The position numbers were made by a program, and so were the translations under genes. A stretch of 64,000 nucleotides of DNA from JAKACA01 sp963735115 (GTDB lineage: Bacteria; Actinomycetota; Acidimicrobiia; Acidimicrobiales; Bog-793): assembly GCA_963735115.1 (NCBI GenBank), contig CAVTJR010000003.1, positions 868,001 to 932,000 of the forward strand, read 5' to 3'. The notes beneath the pieces were generated by a model. It saw only the letters and a list, made by a program, of their open reading frames with translations, did not search any database and was not told where the DNA came from. Position 1 is the first letter of the stretch; every line of letters starts with the position of its first letter. Shown in pieces: positions 17,160 through 25,291 of the stretch.

Positions 17160-19373
17160 GTGGACATCGACGTCATCACCCACGATGCAATCGCCCCGAC
17201 GAGCGCAGGGTCCGGCGACGTCGAACGGATTTCCCTCGACAGCCCCAAGCGGTTCCTCAACCGGGAGCTCTCCCACCTCGATTTCGCCGAACACCTCGTC
17301 GACCTTGCCGAGGACGACGACCAGCCACTGCTCGAGCGTGTGAAGTTCATCGCCATCTGGTCTGGCGGGCTCGACGAGTTCTTCCAGGTCCGCGTCGCAG
17401 GCCTGAAGGACCAGATCGCCGCCGGTGTCAACAAGCGCTCGCCGGACGGCATGACACCGGCCGAGCAGCTCGAAGCGATCGCGGGACAGTGCCGCGCTCA
17501 GACCGCCCGGATCGACGACATCTACTGTCAGCAGATCGTGCCGGAGCTGGCCAAGGCCGGCGTCGAGATCTGCACCTGGGAGACGATCAACGAGGCCGAG
17601 CGGGTCGAGCTGCTGACGGCCTTCGAGCGCGACATCTTCCCGGTGCTGACTCCGCTTGCCGTCGATCCGGGGCACCCGTTCCCGTACATCTCCAACCTGT
17701 CGCTGAACCTCGGCGTGATCGTGACCGACGGCAGCGACGGGGAGCAGCGCTTCGCCCGGGTGAAGGTGCCGCCGCTGCTGTCGCGTTTCGTGAGGGTGGG
17801 GAAGGGGTTGCGCTTCGTGCCTCTCGAGCACGTGATCGCCGCCAACCTCGACCACCTCTTCCCTGAGATGACCTTCGGAGGGCGCTACGTCTTCCGGGTG
17901 ACGCGCAACGCTGACTTGGCGCTCGAGGAAGACGAGGCGGACGACCTCCTCGCCGCCGTCGAGCTCGAGCTGCGCCGGCGCCGCTTCGGCCGCGCGGTCC
18001 GCCTCGAGATCGAGGCGGCTATGCCGACCGAGATCCGGGAGCTGCTTGTGACCGAGCTCGAGCTCACGTCGGGCGACGTGTACGAGTCGTCGGCGCCTGT
18101 GGACCTGAGCCAGCTCTGGGCTATTCACGCCATCGACCGCCCCGACCTGCACGACGCACCCTGGGTACCGCGGACTCCGCCGCGGTTGGCGACGGCCGCC
18201 GACGAATCCGTCGACCTGTTCGCCGTCCTGCGGGAGCGGGACGTGCTCGTCCACCACCCCTACGACTCGTTCACGACGTCGGTCGAGGCCTTCATCAGCC
18301 AGGCAGCAGACGACCCGGCCGTCTATGCCATCAAGCAGACGCTGTACCGTACCTCGGAGGACACCAACATCATCGCCGCCCTCGTTCGGGCAGCCGAACG
18401 GGGCAAACAGGTTGCGGCCCTCGTCGAGGTGAAGGCGCGTTTCGACGAGCGGGCGAACATCTACTGGGCACGCCAGCTCGAGCAGGCCGGGGTGCACGTC
18501 GTCTACGGCCTCGTCGGTCTGAAGACGCACTCCAAGACCTGCCTCGTCGTGAGGCGCGAAGAGGACGGCTTGCGCCGTTACTGCCACATCGGAACCGGCA
18601 ACTACAACTCCGACACGGCTGGTGTGTACGAGGACCTCGGCCTCCTCACTGCGGATGCCGACTTCGGGGAGGACCTGACGAACCTGTTCAACTACCTGAC
18701 GGGTTTCGGGCGGCAACCTGCCTTCCGACGGATCGTGGCGTCACCGCACGGCGTGCGCGCCTGGTGCCTGAGCGAGATCGAGAGAGAGGCCGCCGCCGGT
18801 GAGGCAGGCCTCATCACCATCAAGGTCAACGGCCTCACCGACCCGCAGCTCATCGATGCGCTCTACCGCGCCTCGGAGGCGGGTACCAAGATCGATCTCG
18901 TCGTCCGCGGCCTCTGCGGCTTGCGCCCCGGGGTCCCCGGGCTGTCCGAGAACATCACCGTGCGGTCGATCGTCGGCCGGTTCCTCGAGCACTCGCGCAT
19001 CTACCGCTTCGGCCGGCCGAGCTCCGAGAGCGGTGTCGGGCCCTCCGGCCGACGTGGTGGCGCCGGCGACGGGAGGCGATCTAGCGCCGGCGGCGACGAA
19101 GCCCGTTACTTCATCGGCTCGGCCGACCTGATGGAGCGCAACCTCGACCGTCGTGTCGAGGTGCTCGCACCTGTCATCGACCCGGAACTGCGTAGCAGGT
19201 TGGACGAGACGCTCGAGCTCAACCTCACCGACGACGTCTCCACCTGGGCGCTCGGTCCCACCGGCAAGTGGCACCGCGTTCCCCGCGTCCGGGGTATCAG
19301 CACGCAGAAACGACTTCAGGAGCTGGCCGTGGGGCGCTCCCGCAAGCGCCGCAGCTCCGAGATGCACGGCTAG
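17160..19373 (+). CDS. ppk1: Polyphosphate kinase 1
   Basis: Reversibly transfers the gamma phosphate of ATP to polyphosphate. 737 aa from GTG 17160; the open frame reaches back to 17001, but only through the divergent SEDS gene. The family order is present: N domain (FLNRELSHLDFAEHLVDLA), head domain, then the PLD-like catalytic domains. Candidate catalytic residues are H476 in HIGTGNYN (the autophosphorylated His equivalent of E. coli H435), H457 in THSKTC, and H611 in FLEHSRIYRF. A Gly/Ser/Arg-rich insertion of about 28 residues (618-646) interrupts the usual R-I-Y-R-F to Y-F-I-G-S-A-D link. It forms an operon with ppx. Confidence 0.95.
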   Translation: MDIDVITHDAIAPTSAGSGDVERISLDSPKRFLNRELSHLDFAEHLVDLAEDDDQPLLERVKFIAIWSGGLDEFFQVRVAGLKDQIAAGVNKRSPDGMTPAEQLEAIAGQCRAQTARIDDIYCQQIVPELAKAGVEICTWETINEAERVELLTAFERDIFPVLTPLAVDPGHPFPYISNLSLNLGVIVTDGSDGEQRFARVKVPPLLSRFVRVGKGLRFVPLEHVIAANLDHLFPEMTFGGRYVFRVTRNADLALEEDEADDLLAAVELELRRRRFGRAVRLEIEAAMPTEIRELLVTELELTSGDVYESSAPVDLSQLWAIHAIDRPDLHDAPWVPRTPPRLATAADESVDLFAVLRERDVLVHHPYDSFTTSVEAFISQAADDPAVYAIKQTLYRTSEDTNIIAALVRAAERGKQVAALVEVKARFDERANIYWARQLEQAGVHVVYGLVGLKTHSKTCLVVRREEDGLRRYCHIGTGNYNSDTAGVYEDLGLLTADADFGEDLTNLFNYLTGFGRQPAFRRIVASPHGVRAWCLSEIEREAAAGEAGLITIKVNGLTDPQLIDALYRASEAGTKIDLVVRGLCGLRPGVPGLSENITVRSIVGRFLEHSRIYRFGRPSSESGVGPSGRRGGAGDGRRSSAGGDEARYFIGSADLMERNLDRRVEVLAPVIDPELRSRLDETLELNLTDDVSTWALGPTGKWHRVPRVRGISTQKRLQELAVGRSRKRRSSEMHG

Positions 19374-19388
19374 GCACGGGGCGGCACG

Positions 19389-20972
19389 GTGCGGATCGCC
19401 GCTCTCGACCTCGGCACCAACTCGTTCCACCTTCTCGTCGTCGCCACCCGGCCCGATGGCAGCTTCGTGCCCCTCGTGCGTGAGAAAGAGATGCTCCGCC
19501 TCGGTGACGTCGTCGCCCTGAACGGGGTGATCACCGACGAGGCGCTCGCGGCCGCCATCGAGGTCGTGCGGCGCTTCCGCGCCATCGCCGAGTCGAACGG
19601 CGCCGACGAGCTCCTCGCCTACGGCACGGCCGCCTTGCGGGAGGCGACCAACGGTGCCGCCGCCGTCGAGGCCCTCGAGCAAGCAACAGGCGTGCGCGTA
19701 AAGGTGATCAACGGCATCAAGGAAGCCCAGCTCATCTTCGAAGCCGTGCGCGCCAGCGTGCTCATCGACCCCGGCCCGGCGCTGTGCGCCGACCTCGGCG
19801 GCGGGAGCCTGGAGCTGTCCGTCGGGGACCGCGCCGGCTTGCTGTACGCCACCAGCCTCCACCTGGGCGTCGGGCGGCTCACTGCCGAGCTCGTCCGCTC
19901 GGACCCACCCACCGGCAAGGATCGGGGGCGGCTGCGGCGCCGGGTCGAGGAGGACCTGGCCGCCGTCCTGCCCGAGCTCATCGACGAAGGCCCGCAACAG
20001 CTGATCGGATCGTCGGGGACGCTGTGCGCCATCGTGCGGGCATCGGTGGCGCTGCGGGACGGCATCGTGCCTCCGGTGCTCAACCAGCTGAGCGTGTCCG
20101 CCAAGGAGGTCGCTGACTTCGCCGACCTCGTCTTCTCGCTCGACTCGGCCGACCGGGCGCGCCTGCCCGGCATCGATGCCCACCGTGCCGAGCTGCTGCC
20201 GGCAGGTGTCACGGTGGCGGAAGTCTTGATGGAGGAGACGGGTTTCCTGGAGCTGACGGCGAGCGAGTGGGCGCTGCGAGAGGGGATGGTGCTCTCGGCC
20301 ATCGGCAAGCATGACCGTGCCGATCTGGGTGGCGACCCGAGGGCGATCCGCCGGGCCTCGGTGCTGTCGCTCTGCCGGCGGTCGAACTGGCGCGAAGCGC
20401 ATAGCGAGATCGTCTCCCGGCTGGCCGGCGAGCTGTTCGACGCCACCGCCAGCCTGCACCGCCTGGGCCCGCACGATCGCGAGCTGCTCGAGCTGGCCGC
20501 CCTCCTGCACGACATCGGCGAGCACGTCAGCCGCGACGGTCACGGGCGCCATACCGCCTACCTGGTCGAGAACGGCGGATTGCGTGGGTTCTCCCCCGAC
20601 GAGATCCTCATGCTCTCGTGCCTCGGGCGCTATCACACGCGGGGCCGGCCACGCGAGTCCTTCAACGCCTGGGTGTCGCTCTCCTCGGCCGACAAGGCGA
20701 GGTGCCTCTCGCTGCTGTCGCTCCTGCGGATCGCCGACGGTTTCGACGTGTCACATGCGTCTCTCGTCTTCGACATCGATGCCGAGGTCCGTGCGGACTC
20801 CGTGCAGCTCGTGGCTCGCTGCCGGGGAGACGCCGAGCTCGAGCAGTGGATGTTCCAACGTAAGAAGGGGCTCTTCGAGGAGCTCTTCGGGCGGACGCTC
20901 ACTCTTCGATGCGTCTCCGCCGGCCACGACGAATTCGAGCCCTTGGCGGCCGGCAGCACCGGCCTCGGATGA
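19389..20972 (+). CDS. ppx: Ppx/GppA family exopolyphosphatase with HD domain
   Basis: Hydrolyses polyphosphate ends or pppGpp; the family is the degradative partner of PPK. 527 aa from GTG 19389. The ASKHA fold motifs are visible: DLGTNSFHLLV from 7, YGTAALREATN from 78, catalytic Glu in IKEAQLIF (E112), DLGGGSLEL from 135, and GSSGT. The C-terminal half is an HD-type helical domain (LLHDIGEHVSRDGHGRHTAYLVEN near 373), as in long E. coli-type PPX. It lies 15 bp after ppk1, and its stop overlaps the next SDR by TGATG-type coupling. Confidence 0.93.
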   Translation: MRIAALDLGTNSFHLLVVATRPDGSFVPLVREKEMLRLGDVVALNGVITDEALAAAIEVVRRFRAIAESNGADELLAYGTAALREATNGAAAVEALEQATGVRVKVINGIKEAQLIFEAVRASVLIDPGPALCADLGGGSLELSVGDRAGLLYATSLHLGVGRLTAELVRSDPPTGKDRGRLRRRVEEDLAAVLPELIDEGPQQLIGSSGTLCAIVRASVALRDGIVPPVLNQLSVSAKEVADFADLVFSLDSADRARLPGIDAHRAELLPAGVTVAEVLMEETGFLELTASEWALREGMVLSAIGKHDRADLGGDPRAIRRASVLSLCRRSNWREAHSEIVSRLAGELFDATASLHRLGPHDRELLELAALLHDIGEHVSRDGHGRHTAYLVENGGLRGFSPDEILMLSCLGRYHTRGRPRESFNAWVSLSSADKARCLSLLSLLRIADGFDVSHASLVFDIDAEVRADSVQLVARCRGDAELEQWMFQRKKGLFEELFGRTLTLRCVSAGHDEFEPLAAGSTGLG

Positions 20973-21757
20973 TCCTCGAGCGTTTTCGGCTCGACGGACG
21001 CGCCGCCATCGTGACGGGCGCCGGGCGCGGCTTGGGAGCCGCCACCGCCCTGGCGCTCGCCGAGGCGGGCGCCGACGTCGTGATCGCCGCCAGGACAGCC
21101 GGTGAGCTCGAGGAGGTGGCCGAGCAGGTGCGGGCCTTCGGCCGTCACGCCGAGGTGGTGACGGCCGATCTGTCTGACCTCGACGCTGTCGGCGAGTTGG
21201 CGGGCGTCGCCGCCCTGCGGTTCGGGCGCGTGGACATCGTCGTGAACAACGTCGGCGGCTGGATGCCGAGGGCGTGGCTCGAGACGTCGCCGGGCAACCT
21301 CGAACGGGCGTTTCACTTCAACGTCGCCACCGCCCATGCGCTCACACGTGCCGCTGCGCCCATGATGTTGCAGTCGGGCGGGGGCGCCGTCGTGAGCATC
21401 TCCTCGGCGATGGGCCGCTTGGCGAACCGTGGTTACGTCGCCTACGGCACGGCGAAGGCGGCCCTCGCCCACTGGACCCGTTTGACCGCCCGCGACCTGG
21501 CACCCCGCATCCGCGTGAACGCCGTCGCCGTCGGGTCGGCCGCGACCTCCGCCCTCGACATCGTCGTGCAGGACGACGCCCTCCGGCAGGCGATCGAGGT
21601 GGCGACGCCACTGCGTCGCATCGGTGACGCGAGCGAGATCGCCGCCGCCGTGCTCTTTCTCGCCTCGCCGGCGGCGTCGTTCATCACCGGGAAGATCCTC
21701 GAGGTCGACGGCGGTGCAGAGCAGGGGACGCTCGATCTCGGGTTTCCCGATCTCTAG
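20969..21757 (+). CDS. SDR-family oxidoreductase
   Basis: 262 aa NAD(P)-dependent short-chain dehydrogenase from the ATG at 20969, whose ATGA overlaps the ppx stop. TGAGRGLG cofactor motif at 14-21, NNVGG in place of the usual NNAG, catalytic Ser in SISSAMG, YVAYGTAKAAL as YxxxK, and the C-terminal FITGKILEVDGG. The classical SDR length is normal. The substrate is unknown; the coupling to ppx is likely co-transcription without shared function. Confidence 0.88.
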   Translation: MILERFRLDGRAAIVTGAGRGLGAATALALAEAGADVVIAARTAGELEEVAEQVRAFGRHAEVVTADLSDLDAVGELAGVAALRFGRVDIVVNNVGGWMPRAWLETSPGNLERAFHFNVATAHALTRAAAPMMLQSGGGAVVSISSAMGRLANRGYVAYGTAKAALAHWTRLTARDLAPRIRVNAVAVGSAATSALDIVVQDDALRQAIEVATPLRRIGDASEIAAAVLFLASPAASFITGKILEVDGGAEQGTLDLGFPDL

Positions 21758-21863
21758 TCCGATGTGGTCAGAAGACCGCGCGAAGCCACCCTTAAGCTGG
21801 GCCTCGGAGGACGGCGTCGGGTCACTCGAACGCCGTGACCTGAGCCGTCGGAATCGGGGGGAG
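21758..21863 (+). promoter_or_regulatory. Leader region of the ClpX-ZBD/MerR gene
   Basis: 106 bp. An in-frame ATG at 21762 would add 34 residues (WSEDRAKPPLSWASEDG...) that do not resemble ClpX or MerR. The GGGGGGAG directly before ATG 21864 is too close for an ideal ribosome site. A TTAAGCT-like AT-poor -10 lies near 21792. The start choice rests on alignment of M-A-K-F-G-D-G-G with ClpX N-termini. Confidence 0.3.
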
Positions 21864-22436
21864 ATGGCCAAGTTCGGCGATGGAGGCGAGCTCGTCAACT
21901 GCAGCTTCTGTGGCAAATCGCACAAACAGGTCAAGAAGCTCATCGCCGGCCCTGGCGTCTACATCTGCGACGAGTGCACCGAGCTGTGCAGCGGCATCCT
22001 TGCGGGCGAAGCCGCAACGAGTTCCTCGCCGTCGCCTTGGCGATTGCGGACCGCGGAATGGGCGCAGCAGGACGCATCCGAGCCCTTGGTGGGCCAAGAT
22101 CCGCCGGGACAGACGGAACCCGGCCGCGATCATCGGTCAATCGGTGAAGTTCGAGCGCTTCTGCGTGACGAGTTCCCGGACGTCACGATCTCGAAGCTTC
22201 GCTTTCTCGAGAGCCGAGGTCTATCGGTTCCCACCCGCACGCCATCGGGATACCGGACGTTCTCCGACGGCGACATCGATCGGATCAGAAGGGTTCTCCG
22301 CCAGCAGATGCAGGAATCCCTACCCCCCCGAGTCATCAAAGCCCGCTTACGCCAGCAGCAAGGCCCTCTTGAAAGGATGGTCGGCGAGGTTTGGTCCGCC
22401 GAGGTGGTGCGCGCTGGGAGAGGACCCAGGGTGTAA
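21864..22436 (+). CDS. ClpX-type zinc-finger domain fused to FtsR-like MerR domain
   Basis: 190 aa. Residues 1-50 are almost a housekeeping ClpX zinc-binding domain: MAKFGDGGELVNCSFCGK..., with C13, C16, C35 and C38 and the connecting KQVKKLIAGPGVYICDEC. No AAA+ domain follows. A 40-residue linker leads to a MerR-type helix-turn-helix at about 93-150 (IGEVRALLRDEFPDVTISKL, FLESRGL, RTPSGYRTFSDGDIDRIRRV), closest in my memory to actinobacterial FtsR. The protein then enters a third domain (EVVRAGRGPRV) that is cut by TAA 22434-22436. The same frame continues for 54 sense codons with clear similarity to the convergent ClpC-N protein. The fusion is unusual; function is unknown. Confidence 0.8.
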   Translation: MAKFGDGGELVNCSFCGKSHKQVKKLIAGPGVYICDECTELCSGILAGEAATSSSPSPWRLRTAEWAQQDASEPLVGQDPPGQTEPGRDHRSIGEVRALLRDEFPDVTISKLRFLESRGLSVPTRTPSGYRTFSDGDIDRIRRVLRQQMQESLPPRVIKARLRQQQGPLERMVGEVWSAEVVRAGRGPRV

Positions 22437-22601
22437 GCCAAGGCCCACGAACGGCTGGTGGAGCTGGCGGCGGCACACGGCGCCGAACTCGACGATGGTG
22501 AGTTCACCGTCATGTCGGTCACGACCGAGGAGGGTCCCGGGCTCCGCTTTGTCGTCCGGCATCTCGAACACGGCTCCACCCTGGGCTCGGGCGACCTGTG
22601 A
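22437..22601 (+). other. Untranslated or read-through remainder of the shared C-terminal domain
   Basis: In frame with the preceding gene after its TAA come 54 sense codons and then TGA at 22599-22601. They read AKAHERLVELAAAHGAELDD, then GEFTVMSVTTEEGPGLRFVV and RHLEHGSTLGSGDL. This matches residues 211-255 of the convergent ClpC-N protein at roughly half of positions. So the stop interrupts a conserved domain. It could be a nonsense mutation, a base-call error or a read-through codon. Confidence 0.75.
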
Positions 22602-22654
22602 GATTCCGAACGGCGATGAGACGCCGGGTTGAGGCGGGGACGGCGAGGCGGGGG

Positions 22655-23473
22655 CTAGGACGGTGAGACGCCGCCCGGGGCACCGTCCTCAGCGCCCGGG
22701 GCGCTCGCGTGCAGCTCCTGACGAAGGAAGAGGCGCAGCCCGGGACCGCCGTCGGTATCGACCGAGCTGACGTCGAGGCGGCCGGCGTCGAGTTCGACGC
22801 CGAGCTCCGCAACCAGGTTCGCCAGCCGCCCATGGGCCTCTGCGAAGACCTCCGGCCCTCGTCCCCGGCGGACGACCTCGACCGTCACCACGTCCCCGAT
22901 GGTGACAAGCTGGAACGGCAGCCGGCCCGTGCGGCCCACCCTCATCCCCGGGTGAGACTGCGGATCGCGCCCCTGGTAGCCCCCGAGCTGCTCGATGACC
23001 GCTTGGCGGACCTTGACAAGGTCGGCGCCGAGGCGGATGAGCACCTGCGCAGCGACTCCCTGGCCCTCCCGAACGAGCCCGAGCAAGATGTGCTCGGTGC
23101 CGATGTAGTTGTGACCGAGCTGTAGCGCCTCCCGCAGTGCCAGCTCGAGCACCTTCTTCGCCCGCGGCGTGAAGGGTGGGGAGCCGGTCGGAACGCTGCC
23201 TGCCTGCCCGATGGTCTCCTCGACCTCCCGACGCACCGCTTCGAGCGAGATCTCGAGTGACTCGAGCGCCTTGGCTGCGAGACCCTCGCCCTCGGCGATG
23301 AGACCGAGGAGCAGGTGCTCGGTACCGATGAAGCTGTGGTTGAGGAGGCGCGCCTCCTCTTGCGCGAGAACGAGGACTCTTCTCGCTCTATCGGTGAAGC
23401 GCTCGAACACGGCCTGAGTCTCGCGCGCCGCAGAGCGGTCGCTCTCTGCCCGGACAGGCTTCCGACGAGACAT
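22655..23473 (-). CDS. Orphan ClpC-type N-terminal domain protein (ClpC2-like), no AAA+ module
   Basis: 272 aa from the ATG at 23473. Residues 22-165 are two Clp_N repeats very close to actinobacterial ClpC1 (VFERFTDRARRVLVLAQEEA and FTPRAKKVLELALREALQLG, then HNYIGTEHILLGLVREGQGV). F23 and F101 sit 78 residues apart, exactly as F2 and F80 of M. tuberculosis ClpC1, the cyclomarin contacts. No Walker motifs follow. Residues about 190-252 (GDVVTVEVVRRGRGPEVFAE, AHGRLANLVAELGVELDAG, DGGPGLRLFLR) form the domain also found in the convergent ZBD-MerR protein. It is comparable to mycobacterial ClpC2, an orphan ClpC N-domain protein. An adaptor, decoy or regulator role is inferred. Confidence 0.85.
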   Translation of the reverse strand: MSRRKPVRAESDRSAARETQAVFERFTDRARRVLVLAQEEARLLNHSFIGTEHLLLGLIAEGEGLAAKALESLEISLEAVRREVEETIGQAGSVPTGSPPFTPRAKKVLELALREALQLGHNYIGTEHILLGLVREGQGVAAQVLIRLGADLVKVRQAVIEQLGGYQGRDPQSHPGMRVGRTGRLPFQLVTIGDVVTVEVVRRGRGPEVFAEAHGRLANLVAELGVELDAGRLDVSSVDTDGGPGLRLFLRQELHASAPGAEDGAPGGVSPS

Positions 23474-23539
23474 CCTTGTCAGGTATGGTGACGGCACGGC
23501 GCCGAGGTTGCGCGCCACGACGCTTCGTACGGAGGTCTG
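23474..23539 (+). promoter_or_regulatory. Divergent spacer with TCAGGTATGGTG element
   Basis: The 66-bp spacer between the ClpC-N gene and the amidohydrolase carries TCAGGTATGGTG at 23479-23490. The same 12 bases occur at 31878-31889, also just after the start codon of a minus-strand gene and before a plus-strand gene. TATGGT can act as an extended -10. A GGAGG lies close before ATG 23540. Confidence 0.4.
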
Positions 23540-25276
23540 ATGCTCGACTACGCCATCACCGGGGGCACTGTCGTGGATGGCACCGGAGCGCCGGGCTTTC
23601 TAGGCGACGTGGGAATCAGAGATGGGCGGATCGCCGAGATCGTGGCGGCCGGTGCGGCCGGCGGAGGTTCCCTCGGCGAGCCCGCAGCCAGCACCTTCGA
23701 CGCCGAGGGTCTCATGGTGGCACCCGGCATCGTGGACGTTCATACCCACTACGACGCCCAGCTCTACTGGGATCCGTATGCCACGCCGTCGAACCTGCAC
23801 GGAGTCACCACGGTCTTCGGCGGGAACTGCGGTTTCACCTTGGCACCGTTACGCGCCGAGGACGGCGACTACATCCGGCGGATGATGGCCCGCGTCGAGG
23901 GTATGGCCATCCCCGCACTCGAGGCCGGCGCACCATGGGACTGGGAGTCCTTCGGCGAGTACCTCGACGGCCTGGAGGGTCGGGTGGGGGTGAACGCCGG
24001 GTTTCTTGTCGGGCACTGCGCCCTGCGGCGATACGTGATGGGGCCCGACGCCGTCGAACGGGAGGCGACCGAGCACGAAGTGGCCGAGATGGTGGAGGTC
24101 CTGCACGAGTCGATCACCGCCGGCGGGCTCGGGCTCTCCACGACACGGTCGTCGACCCACATGGACGGCGACGAGCGTCCCGTCGCCAGCCGGTTGGCGT
24201 CGGAGGACGAACTGGTCGCGCTGTGCACCGCCGTGGGCGCGCACGACGGCACGACGCTGGAGGGGATCGTGGAGGGGTGCCTGCGCGGCTTCAGCGACGA
24301 GGAGGCGAACCTGCTCGCCCGCGTGAGCGCGGCCGCCAACCGGCCCATCAACTGGAACGTCCTCACGGTGACGGGACGCCATCGGGACAAGGCGTTGCAC
24401 CAGCTGCTGCCGTCGCGGCGGGCGAGGGAGGTGGGGGGCCGGGTGATCGCCCTCATGATGCCCGTGCACGCCGAGATGAACATGAGCCTGGGGACCTTCT
24501 GCGCCCTCTGGCTCATCCCGGGGTGGTCAGCCACGCTCTCGCTTCCCTTCGAGAAGAAGGCGGCTGCGCTTCGCGACCCGGCCAGACGCGAGGAGATGCT
24601 CGGCAAAGCCAAGGGCACGCCCTTCTCCCGCCTCACGCACTTCGCCACCTACCACATCGGCGACACCGGCAACCCGGCGAACGCCGATCTCGAGGGGCGC
24701 ATGGTGGGCGACATCGCTCGCGAGCGGGGACAGGACCCTTTCGAGTGCCTGTGCGAGATCGCCATCGCCGATGAGTTCCGCACGGTACTTTGGCCGACAC
24801 CTGGCGACGACGGCGACGACGACTGGGCCTTACGCCGCGAACTGTGGGACGACCCCGACGTCATGCTCGGGGGCTCGGACGCCGGCGCTCACCTCGATCG
24901 CATGATGGGATCGTCCTACCCGACCCGCTTCCTCGCCGACTGCCTGCGGGGTCGCCAGCTTGTGCCCCTCGAGCGGGCGGTGCAGATGATGACCGATATC
25001 CCTGCTCAGCTGTACGGCCTGCGTGAGCGCGGACGGCTCGAGCCCGGCTGCCACGCCGACGTGTTCGTTTTCGACCCCGAGACGGTCAGCTCCGGACCAG
25101 CGAGGCGAGTCTGGGATCTTCCGGGAAACTCCCTCCGGTTGACAGCGAGCTCGACGGGCGTCCGGCAGGTGCTCGTGAACGGCGTCGTCACCGTGGCCGA
25201 CGGGGAGTCCACCGGGGCGTTGCCCGGCACCGTGTTGCGGTCGGGACGCGACACCCAGACGTTCGCCGCCCGCTAG
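23540..25276 (+). CDS. N-acyl-D-amino-acid deacylase-type amidohydrolase
   Basis: 578 aa cytoplasmic metal-dependent hydrolase of the D-aminoacylase/dihydroorotase superfamily. It has the N-terminal beta-sandwich (MLDYAITGGTVVDGTGAPGF), the metal site VDVHTHYDAQ with H68 and H70, GGNCGF with C97 (the Cys ligand typical of D-aminoacylases), a late Asp in GGSDAGAHLDRM, and the returning sandwich (LEPGCHADVFVFDPETV). Length is slightly above the usual 480-550 aa. The substrate is not determinable; such genes often sit in actinobacterial amide- or lipid-catabolic clusters. It is followed after 15 bp by another amidohydrolase. Confidence 0.87.
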   Translation: MLDYAITGGTVVDGTGAPGFLGDVGIRDGRIAEIVAAGAAGGGSLGEPAASTFDAEGLMVAPGIVDVHTHYDAQLYWDPYATPSNLHGVTTVFGGNCGFTLAPLRAEDGDYIRRMMARVEGMAIPALEAGAPWDWESFGEYLDGLEGRVGVNAGFLVGHCALRRYVMGPDAVEREATEHEVAEMVEVLHESITAGGLGLSTTRSSTHMDGDERPVASRLASEDELVALCTAVGAHDGTTLEGIVEGCLRGFSDEEANLLARVSAAANRPINWNVLTVTGRHRDKALHQLLPSRRAREVGGRVIALMMPVHAEMNMSLGTFCALWLIPGWSATLSLPFEKKAAALRDPARREEMLGKAKGTPFSRLTHFATYHIGDTGNPANADLEGRMVGDIARERGQDPFECLCEIAIADEFRTVLWPTPGDDGDDDWALRRELWDDPDVMLGGSDAGAHLDRMMGSSYPTRFLADCLRGRQLVPLERAVQMMTDIPAQLYGLRERGRLEPGCHADVFVFDPETVSSGPARRVWDLPGNSLRLTASSTGVRQVLVNGVVTVADGESTGALPGTVLRSGRDTQTFAAR

Positions 25277-25291
25277 CAGAGGAGTTCTGCG

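Noticed and set aside
18741..20636. A 631-residue minus-strand open frame
   Set aside because: It is antisense to ppk1 and ppx, with the composition of a mirror frame in GC-rich DNA.
22602..22654. Terminator between the convergent ZBD-MerR and ClpC-N genes
   Set aside because: No hairpin with adequate stem and no T-run is seen in these 53 bases.
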